DNA of 5,635 nt from Lysobacterales bacterium (lineage in GTDB: Bacteria; Pseudomonadota; Gammaproteobacteria; Xanthomonadales; SZUA-36), in contig JAPHSB010000431.1 in the NCBI GenBank assembly GCA_026193295.1, positions 1-5,635 of the forward strand. The letters run 5' to 3'. Below are positions 1 through 5,635 of this stretch, in pieces; positions within the stretch are counted from its first letter, which is position 1, and each line of letters begins with the position of its first letter. The position numbers and the translations under genes were made by a program. Below the pieces are notes generated by a model that was not told the DNA's origin, ran no database searches, and saw nothing but the letters and a program-made list of their open reading frames with translations.

Positions 1-1
1 G

Positions 2-1060
2 TCGGTAGCCGAGCGCATGCCCGAACGAGGCTCCTGGAGCGAGTTGCTGGCGGATGACCCCGTGCGCACGGCACTGCAGCAACTGGACCAGGCCATCGCG
101 GAGCTCTCAGGCGCAGTGGGCGAACTCAGTGGGAGCGCGCGCGGCGTGGATGGCTGCATCGAGCGGCTTGCCGACTTGCAGGCCGGTTTCGACCGCTTCG
201 ATGCCCCGCTGTCGGGGGACGAGGTCCGGTGGTTCGAGAAGCGAGGCCGGGGCTTCGCCCTGAACATTACGCCGCTTGAAGTCTCCTCGGTGTTCAATGC
301 CTTCCGCGAGACGGTCGACGCAGCCTGGCTGTTCACTTCGGCGACACTGGCAGTGGGTGGCGATTTCGGCCACTTCACCGGGCAAATGGGCCTGGCCGAC
401 GCCGACACCCTGCAACTGGAATCGCCGTTTGACTATCCGCGCAACGCACGGTTGTGGCTGCCAAGCGGCTTGCCCGAACCGCGTGATCCGAAGTTCTTGC
501 AGGCCCTTCTGGACGAAATCGTGCCGTTGCTGTGCGCGAGCCGGGGGCGGGCATTCCTGCTGTTCACGTCGCACCGGGCCCTGCGCGAGGTCCGCGGGTC
601 ACTGGCGGAGCGGATACCTTTTCCACTGTTCGTGCAGGGGGAGCAGCCGCGCAGCATCCTGCTCGAGGAATTCAGGCAGTCGGGGGAAGGTGTGCTGCTG
701 GGAACCGCCAGTTTCTGGGAGGGTGTCGACGTCATTGGCGACGCCCTCTCGCTGGTCGTGATCGACAAGCTGCCTTTCGCGGCGCCGGACGATCCGGTGA
801 TCGAAGCGAAGAGCGACCTGTTGCGCCGGGAGGGTGGCAATCCATTCATCCAGCTGTACCTGCCGCAGGCCGTTATTTCGCTGAAGCAGGGCGCCGGGCG
901 GCTGATTCGGGACGTCAATGATCGTGGCCTGTTGGTACTATGTGACACGAGAATCCGGACGCGGTCATACGGGCGCACTTTTCTCGCCAGTTTGCCGCCG
1001 ATGGCCCCGGTTTCCGACCGGCAGGAAGCCCTGGAATTCCTGGAGTCCCTGGATGGCTAA
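2..1060 (+). CDS. yoaA: YoaA/DinG-family ATP-dependent DNA helicase, C-terminal part (5' end outside window)
   Basis: This is the helicase C-terminal half of an XPD/DinG-like superfamily 2 enzyme, a family that unwinds DNA 5' to 3' using ATP; E. coli YoaA acts in DNA repair with the HolC clamp-loader subunit. The frame is open to the window edge, so the Met codon at 17 is probably internal. The Walker A and DEAH motifs and any Fe-S cysteines must lie upstream. Counting from that Met, the motifs seen are FTSATLAV (106-113), LLFTSHRALREV (181-192, start of helicase domain 2), SFWEGVDV (232-239, motif V) followed by VVIDKLPF, and QGAGRLIR (291-298, motif VI with its arginines). The tail, with SYGRTFLASLPPM, fits YoaA better than long DinG forms. 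The end overlaps tsaB by 8 bases, the same neighbour as in E. coli, which suggests cotranscription. The family is certain; the choice of YoaA over DinG rests on motif style and context. Confidence 0.93.
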   Translation, partial: SVAERMPERGSWSELLADDPVRTALQQLDQAIAELSGAVGELSGSARGVDGCIERLADLQAGFDRFDAPLSGDEVRWFEKRGRGFALNITPLEVSSVFNAFRETVDAAWLFTSATLAVGGDFGHFTGQMGLADADTLQLESPFDYPRNARLWLPSGLPEPRDPKFLQALLDEIVPLLCASRGRAFLLFTSHRALREVRGSLAERIPFPLFVQGEQPRSILLEEFRQSGEGVLLGTASFWEGVDVIGDALSLVVIDKLPFAAPDDPVIEAKSDLLRREGGNPFIQLYLPQAVISLKQGAGRLIRDVNDRGLLVLCDTRIRTRSYGRTFLASLPPMAPVSDRQEALEFLESLDG

Positions 1061-1742
1061 ATTGCTCGCCATAGAAACGTCGTCGGAGTCCTGTTCGGTC
1101 GCCCTGAGCCTGGACGGGGAGTCCATGGAGGTGCACGAGCACGCACCGATGCGGCATGCCGAGCTGTTGCTGCCTGCCGTCAGCCGATTGCTGGGCGAGG
1201 CCGGTTTACCGATTGCCGCGCTCGACGCCATCGCCTTCGGGCGCGGACCAGGCAGTTTCACCAGCTTGAGAATCGGCATCGGCGTCGTGCAGGGCCTCGC
1301 CTGGGCCGCGGATCTGCCCGTCGTCCCCTGCTCCTCGCTGGCCGCCGTGGCGCAGGCAGCTATCGACCTGACAGGGGCCGGCAGCGGGCGCGTATGTGTC
1401 GCCGTGGACGCGCGCATGCAGGAGGTCTTCACCGCGGAATTCGTGTGCGGACCCGGAGGTTTGGCGGAAGCTGCCAGCGCCGAGCGCGTCTGCGCCCCGT
1501 CAGTGCTTGCCCACGAGGCGACAACACCCTTCGTCGCCGCCGGCAACGGCTTCGAGCGCTTCGCGGAATTGAAGGACATGGCCGAAACGGCGGTGGCCTG
1601 TTACCCGGATCTGTGGCCCCATGCAGCGGTCGTCGCCCGCCTGGCGCTGGCCTGGCTGGAGCACCACCAACCCCTCCCGCCGGCCCTGGCGCAACCCGTC
1701 TACATCCGCAACAACGTCGCCGTCAAACCCGCTTCGGACTGA
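1053..1742 (+). CDS. tsaB: tRNA threonylcarbamoyladenosine synthesis protein TsaB
   Basis: TsaB (formerly YeaZ) is the non-catalytic scaffold paralogue of TsaD. With TsaD and TsaE it transfers threonylcarbamoyl to A37 of ANN-decoding tRNAs in the cytoplasm. The 229-residue product matches the usual length (231 in E. coli). Visible marks are the N-terminal ASKHA strand LLAIETSSESCSVAL (4-18), HAELLLPAV (35-43), the signature GRGPGSFTSLRIGIG (63-77), VDARMQEVF (118-126) and the C-terminal PVYIRNN (215-221). The frame is open upstream to 918, but the Met at 1053 starts exactly at the conserved MAKLLAIET. It has GGAG seven bases ahead (1042-1045) and overlaps the helicase stop by 8 bases, so it is the chosen start and implies coupled translation. 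No rimI follows, although that gene often does; instead a convergent mgtE comes next, so the plus-strand operon probably ends here. Confidence 0.96.
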   Translation: MAKLLAIETSSESCSVALSLDGESMEVHEHAPMRHAELLLPAVSRLLGEAGLPIAALDAIAFGRGPGSFTSLRIGIGVVQGLAWAADLPVVPCSSLAAVAQAAIDLTGAGSGRVCVAVDARMQEVFTAEFVCGPGGLAEAASAERVCAPSVLAHEATTPFVAAGNGFERFAELKDMAETAVACYPDLWPHAAVVARLALAWLEHHQPLPPALAQPVYIRNNVAVKPASD

Positions 1743-1772
1743 TACGCGCTCACCAAGCCGGTGGCTGAAGAG

Positions 1773-1870
1773 GTGCCGGGCAGGTCCTTTCAGGACCGTC
1801 ATCTGCCGGGAGCAGATGACCGAGCGAACAGGGACGTCCCGAGCGTGTCCTGAAAGGACCTGCCCGGTAC
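1773..1870. repeat. 98-base inverted-repeat element, MITE- or BIME-like, between convergent genes
   Basis: Arms at 1776-1796 and 1847-1867 are perfect reverse complements over 21 bases. Three more pairs (GTG 1773-1775 against TAC 1868-1870, one of them G-U) extend the stem to 24. The 50-base interior holds a second perfect hairpin: GTCATCTGC (1798-1806) pairs with GCAGATGAC (1812-1820) around a 5-base loop. It also holds a self-complementary GGGACGTCCC (1831-1840) and a direct repeat CGAGCG (1821-1826 and 1840-1845). TGCCGGG occurs in the left arm (1774-1780) and in the inner hairpin (1804-1810). No convincing gene is encoded. Such nested structure in a gap between convergent genes is typical of REP/BIME or miniature transposable elements, and it may also serve as a bidirectional transcript end or stabiliser. 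The structure is directly visible; the class is inferred, since copy number cannot be seen here. Confidence 0.85.
1783..1797 (+). repeat. Small hairpin within the left arm of the element
   Basis: GGTCCT (1783-1788) pairs with AGGACC (1792-1797) around the loop TTC. The right arm has the matching small hairpin GTCCT/AGGAC (1847-1851 with 1855-1859, loop GAA). Each arm can therefore fold alone as well as with the other arm, as in paired inverted REP units. Confidence 0.7.
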
Positions 1871-1904
1871 ATCGGTGGCAGGAAGTTAATGCACTGCCTG
1901 GCGG

Positions 1905-3269
1905 TTAGCGGCCCAGCAGAACAAACGTAGCCAGGCCGATAAACGCCACGATGCCGATCACGTCGGTCACCGTGGTCAAGACGACCCCCCCCGCCAGCGC
2001 CGGGTCGATGGAAAGGCGCTTGAGCATGACGGGCACCAACGCGCCGGCCAGGGCCCCGGCCACGAGGTTCAGCAGGATCGCGGCAGCCATCACCAGTCCC
2101 AGCGGGATATCGCCGTACCACAGCATGGCAATCGCGGCGACCACGACTGAGAAAACCACCCCGTTGAGAAGCCCCACGGCCAGTTCCTTGCGCAGCAGGG
2201 CCGGCGTGTTGCGGGCGCTGACCTGGCCCGTCGCCATGCCGCGCACCATCAGGGTGAGCGTCTGCGTTCCGGCGATTCCTCCCATGCTCATGACAATGGG
2301 GAACAGCACTGCGGTGGCGACAATCTGGTCCAGGGTCGGCTCGAAAGCATAGAGTACGACGGCTGCCAACAAAGCGGTGATCAGGTTGACGCCCAGCCAC
2401 ACCCAGCGGCGTCGCGCCGACTGCACGATGGGTGCGAACATGTCTTCTTCTTCATCGAGACCAGCCATCGTCAGCAGGGAGTGCTCGGCGTCTTCCCGGA
2501 TGACGTCCACCACGTCGTCGATCGTGATGCGCCCCAGCAATACATTATTCGCATCGATCACCGGGGCGGAAACGAGGTCATGATGCTCGAATTCCATGGC
2601 GACCTGGCTGTCGTGCATGTCGACCGGGATGGGTTCGATGGAGGTATCCATCAGGTCGGCTACCCGGCTGCCCGGGTCGCGGGTCAGCAAGTCCGACAGC
2701 TTCAGGCTGCCCAGGTAACGCCCTTCCCGGTCGACGATGAACAGCAGGTCGAATACTTCCGGCAGTTCCGCGCGCAGGCGCAGGTAACGCAGCACCACGT
2801 CGAGCGTGACGTCCGGCCTGATGGCCAACACGTCCGGGTCCATCAGGCCGCCGGCGGAGTCCTCCGGGTATGAAAGAACGTGGACCAGGCGTTCCCGGTC
2901 CTGGCGGTCCAGGCTGCGCAGGACCTCGCTGATCACGGCATCCGGCAAGTCATCCAGGATATCGGCGAGGTCGTCCAGGTCCAGGTCGTCGACGGCCGCG
3001 ACCAGGTCTTCGGGCGAGGTGTCGCGGATCAGGCTGGCCCGTACTTCATCGTTTACCTCGACCAGTACATCGCCGTCCAGTTCCGGGTCGGTCAACTCCC
3101 AGACGGCCAGGCGCTTGGCGATGGGTAATGACTCGAGCAGATCGCCGATTTCGGACGCCGACAGGTTTTTCAGCAGGCTTCTGACCCGGTGCTCCGTGCC
3201 GGAATCAAGCGCGTCCGACAGATTATCGAGGTGGCGCGCGGCTTTTTCTTCCTGGGTCTGGTCCGCCAT
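1905..3269 (-). CDS. mgtE: Magnesium transporter MgtE
   Basis: MgtE is a homodimeric inner-membrane Mg2+ channel gated by cytoplasmic Mg2+. The 454 residues match the usual length of about 450. In order: an acidic helical N domain (about 10-130, with nine Asp in residues 91-110); two CBS domains (about 140-260) including GRYLGSLKLSDLL and VLLGRITIDDVVDVI; an acidic linker LDEEEDMF (271-278) like the plug-helix region; and five membrane segments at about 289-308, 315-342, 362-386, 389-415 and 427-452. The pore-family marks are PIVMSMGGIAGTQT (324-337) and DPALAGGVVLTTVTDVIG (422-439), where Asp436 corresponds to the conserved pore aspartate. The frame is open further upstream to 3380, but the Met at 3269 has GGGAG six bases ahead and begins a normal N domain. 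The gene follows ptsI on the same strand after 160 bases and probably has its own promoter. One oddity is Ile332 where many MgtE proteins have Asn after the GG. Confidence 0.96.
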   Translation of the reverse strand: MADQTQEEKAARHLDNLSDALDSGTEHRVRSLLKNLSASEIGDLLESLPIAKRLAVWELTDPELDGDVLVEVNDEVRASLIRDTSPEDLVAAVDDLDLDDLADILDDLPDAVISEVLRSLDRQDRERLVHVLSYPEDSAGGLMDPDVLAIRPDVTLDVVLRYLRLRAELPEVFDLLFIVDREGRYLGSLKLSDLLTRDPGSRVADLMDTSIEPIPVDMHDSQVAMEFEHHDLVSAPVIDANNVLLGRITIDDVVDVIREDAEHSLLTMAGLDEEEDMFAPIVQSARRRWVWLGVNLITALLAAVVLYAFEPTLDQIVATAVLFPIVMSMGGIAGTQTLTLMVRGMATGQVSARNTPALLRKELAVGLLNGVVFSVVVAAIAMLWYGDIPLGLVMAAAILLNLVAGALAGALVPVMLKRLSIDPALAGGVVLTTVTDVIGIVAFIGLATFVLLGR

Positions 3270-3323
3270 GATGCACTCCCGGGGCAGGCTGGGTGCGGTT
3301 TCAGCAATGAACCGCGCGAGCGG

Positions 3324-3338
3324 CCGGCGCGAGGCCGG
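3324..3338 (-). promoter_or_regulatory. GC-rich hairpin in the predicted mgtE leader
   Basis: CCGGC and GCCGG (3334-3338 and 3324-3328) pair around a 5-base loop. The hairpin sits at or just after the expected transcription start set by the -10 box at 3348-3353, about 55 bases ahead of the mgtE start codon. It could stabilise the 5' end of the mRNA or take part in regulation; no known Mg2+ riboswitch architecture is recognised in this short leader. Confidence 0.35.
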
Positions 3339-3347
3339 ATCGTGCGC

Positions 3348-3353
3348 ATTATA
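3348..3353 (-). promoter_or_regulatory. Candidate -10 box of the mgtE promoter
   Basis: On the minus strand the hexamer reads TATAAT, the exact sigma-70 -10 consensus, in an otherwise GC-rich gap between ptsI and mgtE. It is 78 bases ahead of the mgtE ATG, giving a leader of roughly 70 bases. No good -35 hexamer lies at 16-18 bases spacing (TGCGCC at 17) and there is no extended TG motif, so if it works it may need an activator or be weak. The promoter would let mgtE be expressed apart from the pts genes. Confidence 0.5.
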
Positions 3354-3429
3354 AGGGATATGCCCGCAGTGGCGCAGCACGCGTCAGAGAGGCAGAAGGC
3401 CCGCTGCTTACCGTCGCACGCGAGACTTC

Positions 3430-5184
3430 TTATCCGCTGCGCTGGGAGTCGTCGATGACCTTCAGCAGGGACGAGCCGGTTTCGGTCGACGTGGTGTTGA
3501 ACCAGCGCGTCAGGGCGGCCTTGGCCTTCGGAATGTCGGTTTCACGCACGACCTGCTTGACCTCCAGCAACCGGCCAGGGTGCATGCTGAAGTCTTTCAG
3601 CCCGAGCGCCAGCAACAAACGGGTGTATTGGCGGTCGCCGGCGACTTCACCGCACACCGTGGCGGGGATGCGCGAGGCGTTGGCCTCACGAAAGATATAG
3701 CGCAACAGGCGAACAACCCCCGGATGCTGCGGGTCATAGAGGTGGGCCACCTGTTCGTCGACGCGGTCCGCGGCCAGCGCGTACTGCAGGAGATCGTTGG
3801 TGCCTACCGAGATGAAGTCAAGGTGAGGGGCGAGCTCGATGATGGCCAGTGCGGCGGCGGGAACCTCGATCATGCCGCCGATCGGCATGTCGGGGTCGTA
3901 GGCCATGCTCCGGGCATCCAGCTCTTCTCTGGCCTCGTCCAGCAGAAAGCGAACCATCCGGATTTCCTGCACGCTGGTCAGCATCGGGATCAGGCAACGC
4001 ACGGGTCCGAGCGCGCTGGCGCGGAGAATGGCGCGCAACTGGGTCTTGAAGAGGTCGGTGTCGCGCAGGCACAGGCGCACGGCCCGCAGCCCGAGGGCGG
4101 GATTTGTGCAGCGCCGCAATTGTGAGAAATCGAGGTAGTCGGTGGACTTGTCGGCGCCCAGGTCCAACGTGCGGATGGTCAGCGGTATGCCGCCCAGGAG
4201 TTCAATGGCGCTCGCGAACTCGGCCAACTGGTCCTCCTCCTCCGGGGGCGCTCCCTGCAGGTAGAGAAACTCGGTGCGATACAGGCCTATTCCGTTGGCG
4301 CCCTGCTCCCGGGCCAGCTGCAGCTCCGCCGGCCGTTCCGCGTTGGCCTGCAGGCTGATGAGCTGCCCGTCGAGGCTGCTGGCGGGCAGGTCCCGTATGG
4401 CTTCGAGGGATTTCTTGAAGCGGCGGGTAATGCGTTGAACCTGGTGGTAGTGGCTGTGGATGGCTTCATCCGGGTCGGCGTAGACGACGCCGAGACCGCC
4501 ATCGAGCACCAGCGTCTCGCCTTCGCGCAGCAGGGCCTGGGCCCGGCGGACGCCCATGACGGCCGGAATGCCGAAACTGCTGGCCAGAATGGCCGTATGG
4601 CTGTGCGGGCCGCCGTGCTCTGTGACGATGCCGCCGACGCCGCGTTCGTGCAGGATGGCCAGTTCCCCCGGCGTGAGTTCGGATGAAATCACCAGGGTGT
4701 CGGCCAGCCGGTCCGGCATGTTTTCGAAAGGCTTGTCAGCCGCTTCTTCGTTGAGCTTGTTCTGGATCAGGCGGACCACCTGGGCGACGTCCTCACCCCG
4801 CGAACGGATGTAGGCGTCGTCGAGGCTGCGGAATTCCGACAAAATCTGCTCGAGCTGCATCTGCAGGGCCCATTCCGCGTTGCAAAATTCGCGACGGATG
4901 TGCTGCTCGGTGCTGTCCTGGAGCTTGGAGTCACCGAGCATCAGCACATGGGTCTGGATAATCTCGCCGGCCCCGATGCCGACATTCTGGATGACCCGGC
5001 CAGCCAACTCTTCCAGCTGCCGTCTTGCGGCCTCGACCGCGTTGCGGTAGCGCTGTATCTCACGCTCAACCTCGTCGACCCCGATGCGGTACTCGCCGAT
5101 GTCGAGTTCATTCCGCTCAACCAGGTGGCAGCGCCCGATCGCGATGCCGCGGGCGACGGCGTGTCCCGTGAGGGCCAGCGTCAT
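3430..5184 (-). CDS. ptsI: Phosphoenolpyruvate-protein phosphotransferase (PTS enzyme I)
   Basis: Enzyme I takes phosphate from PEP onto a histidine and passes it to HPr in the cytoplasm. The 584 residues match canonical EI (575 in E. coli), with no N-terminal GAF domain, so this is not the PtsP/EI-Ntr form. The N-terminal HPr-binding region (about 5-130) leads to the phosphohistidine domain with GGPHSHTAI (191-199, active His196). The PEP-binding barrel carries NGIGLYRTEF (297-306, Arg303), IRTLDLGADK (337-346), MIEVPAA (438-444, Glu440), SVGTNDLLQY (459-468, with Asp464) and VCGEVAGD (510-517, catalytic Cys511). The Met at 5184 has AGGAGG six bases ahead, a strong ribosome site. The gene follows ptsH by 39 bases. 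An oddity is Ser202 where E. coli and most relatives have Arg in the HTxxxAR motif after the active histidine; all other key residues are present, so activity is expected. Confidence 0.97.
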   Translation of the reverse strand: MTLALTGHAVARGIAIGRCHLVERNELDIGEYRIGVDEVEREIQRYRNAVEAARRQLEELAGRVIQNVGIGAGEIIQTHVLMLGDSKLQDSTEQHIRREFCNAEWALQMQLEQILSEFRSLDDAYIRSRGEDVAQVVRLIQNKLNEEAADKPFENMPDRLADTLVISSELTPGELAILHERGVGGIVTEHGGPHSHTAILASSFGIPAVMGVRRAQALLREGETLVLDGGLGVVYADPDEAIHSHYHQVQRITRRFKKSLEAIRDLPASSLDGQLISLQANAERPAELQLAREQGANGIGLYRTEFLYLQGAPPEEEDQLAEFASAIELLGGIPLTIRTLDLGADKSTDYLDFSQLRRCTNPALGLRAVRLCLRDTDLFKTQLRAILRASALGPVRCLIPMLTSVQEIRMVRFLLDEAREELDARSMAYDPDMPIGGMIEVPAAALAIIELAPHLDFISVGTNDLLQYALAADRVDEQVAHLYDPQHPGVVRLLRYIFREANASRIPATVCGEVAGDRQYTRLLLALGLKDFSMHPGRLLEVKQVVRETDIPKAKAALTRWFNTTSTETGSSLLKVIDDSQRSG

Positions 5185-5223
5185 CCTGCCCCTCCTGGAC
5201 GATGATACGGCGTTGCGTGAGGT

Positions 5224-5493
5224 CTACTCATCTTCACCGAAGCGGTCCTGAAACAATGCGACCACGGCCTCCAGCGCTTGTTGCTCATCCGGGCCGTCCG
5301 CCTCGATCACCAATTCGGTGCCGAGCGCGGCCGCCAGGGTCAGCACCCCCATGATGGATTTCGCGTTCACGGATCGCGTGCCACGCACGATTTCGATTTC
5401 TGCCGCGAAACCCGAAGCGCAGTTGACCAGCCGCGAGGCGGCCCGGGCATGCAGTCCCAGTTTGTTGACGATGATGACATCCGCTGCAATCAC
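5224..5493 (-). CDS. ptsH: Phosphocarrier protein HPr
   Basis: HPr carries phosphate from EI to IIA proteins. The 89-residue product has the active-site motif NKLGLHARAAS (10-20) with His15 in its canonical place, and NAKSIMGVLTLAA (43-55) with Ser46, the residue phosphorylated by HPr kinase/phosphorylase. The start is a GTG that overlaps the TGA stop of the IIA gene in a GTGA junction (5490-5493). No good ribosome site lies close ahead, so translation is probably coupled to the IIA gene. The placement of His15 and Ser46 at family positions supports this start. It is followed by ptsI after 39 bases, so the three genes probably form one transcript. The name ptsO (the NPr type) is a possible alternative, but the EI partner lacks a GAF domain and Ser46 is kept, which favours HPr. 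Confidence 0.95.
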   Translation of the reverse strand: MIAADVIIVNKLGLHARAASRLVNCASGFAAEIEIVRGTRSVNAKSIMGVLTLAAALGTELVIEADGPDEQQALEAVVALFQDRFGEDE

Positions 5494-5635
5494 TGCTGGA
5501 AGATCTTCACGCCCCGCCGGCCGCTCTCGACGGCCTTGCGGGCCAGCAGGCCCAGTGCCTGTTTGCGGTAGTTCCAGACGGACATCAGCATGGCCAGGTT
5601 CAACCCGGTTACCATGACTGCATCGTGCGCTTCCA
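5490..5635 (-). CDS. PTS IIA component, mannose/ManX family, C-terminal fragment (5' end outside window)
   Basis: Translation of the minus strand from 5633 gives 47 residues up to the TGA at 5490-5492. The marks are VMVTGLNLAMLMSVWNYR and the ending ESGRRGVKIFQQ, which resemble the C-terminal part of mannose-family IIA domains (the V-x-G-x-N-L-x-M-L segment and the closing GRxGV strand). These IIA proteins receive phosphate from HPr on a histidine near their N terminus, which is not in the window. The overlap with ptsH (GTGA) supports a single PTS relay operon. The call is by motif resemblance and context; no sugar specificity can be given. The rest of the gene, and whatever precedes it, is out of view. 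Confidence 0.82.
   Translation of the reverse strand, partial: EAHDAVMVTGLNLAMLMSVWNYRKQALGLLARKAVESGRRGVKIFQQ

Noticed and set aside
433..978. Minus-strand open frame of 181 codons antisense to the helicase
   Set aside because: It is a shadow of the helicase motifs V and VI region, with Ser/Arg-rich composition and no domain.
1773..1870. tRNA or other structured RNA gene suggested by the cloverleaf-like fold
   Set aside because: The stem lengths do not fit a tRNA, and there is no anticodon arm, T-loop or CCA context. The long perfect terminal arms fit a repeat element better.
1877..1898. GGCAG/CTGCC hairpin just after mgtE as an intrinsic terminator
   Set aside because: The stem is only five pairs with a 12-base loop and no T-run follows on the minus strand.
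1750..2400. Minus-strand open frame of 216 codons overlapping the palindromic element and the mgtE 3' half
   Set aside because: It is out of frame with mgtE, its product is Arg/Gly/Pro-rich with no recognisable domain, and mgtE on the same strand is clearly the real gene.
2481..2873. Plus-strand open frame antisense to mgtE
   Set aside because: Long antisense frames are expected in GC-rich coding DNA. The product has low-complexity composition rich in Gln, Val and Asp that mirrors the mgtE codons, and no family is recognised.
3354..3429. Terminator between ptsI and mgtE
   Set aside because: Only a weak GCAG/CTGC pairing is present and no T-run follows, so no terminator can be supported.
3580..4125. 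Plus-strand open frame of 181 codons antisense to ptsI
   Set aside because: It lies wholly over conserved EI motifs, has no ribosome site that stands out, and its product resembles no known family.
1..5635. CRISPR array, prophage, integrase or insertion sequence
   Set aside because: No spaced direct repeats, transposase, integrase or phage genes are seen; all coding regions are housekeeping or PTS/transport genes.

Overview
This 5.6 kb window comes from a GC-rich chromosome. Gene content and order suggest a gammaproteobacterium, perhaps of the Xanthomonadales or Chromatiales type. That placement is an inference from two things: a YoaA/DinG-family helicase directly overlapping tsaB, and a short IIA-HPr-EI phosphotransferase cluster followed by an mgtE magnesium transporter gene. 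No species can be named from the sequence alone. Nothing in the coding part looks recently acquired.

Layout. Positions 2-1060 (+) hold the C-terminal part of a YoaA-like superfamily 2 DNA helicase that begins before the window. Its last 8 bases overlap tsaB (1053-1742, +), a subunit of the tRNA t6A synthesis machinery. tsaB converges on mgtE (1905-3269, -), and the 162-base gap between them holds a striking 98-base inverted-repeat element (1773-1870). mgtE lies downstream of ptsI (3430-5184, -), with a likely promoter of its own in the gap between them. Upstream of ptsI on the same strand are ptsH (5224-5493, -) and the C-terminal end of a mannose-family IIA gene (5490-5635, -) that continues outside the window.

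How the genes work together. The minus-strand genes form the phosphate relay PEP -> EI -> HPr -> IIA. HPr keeps both His15, the relay site, and Ser46, the HPr kinase site. No IIB or IIC permease gene is visible here, so the relay may be mainly regulatory, although permease genes could lie elsewhere. MgtE at the end of the cluster is a Mg2+ channel/transporter. The plus-strand genes are housekeeping: DNA repair helicase and tRNA modification.

The main non-coding item is the 98-base element. It has 21-base perfect arms extendable to 24 pairs, a second perfect hairpin inside, arms that are themselves small hairpins, and imperfect direct repeats just outside. It looks like a miniature or REP/BIME-type repeat lodged between two convergent genes. 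No wholly new multi-gene system was found.
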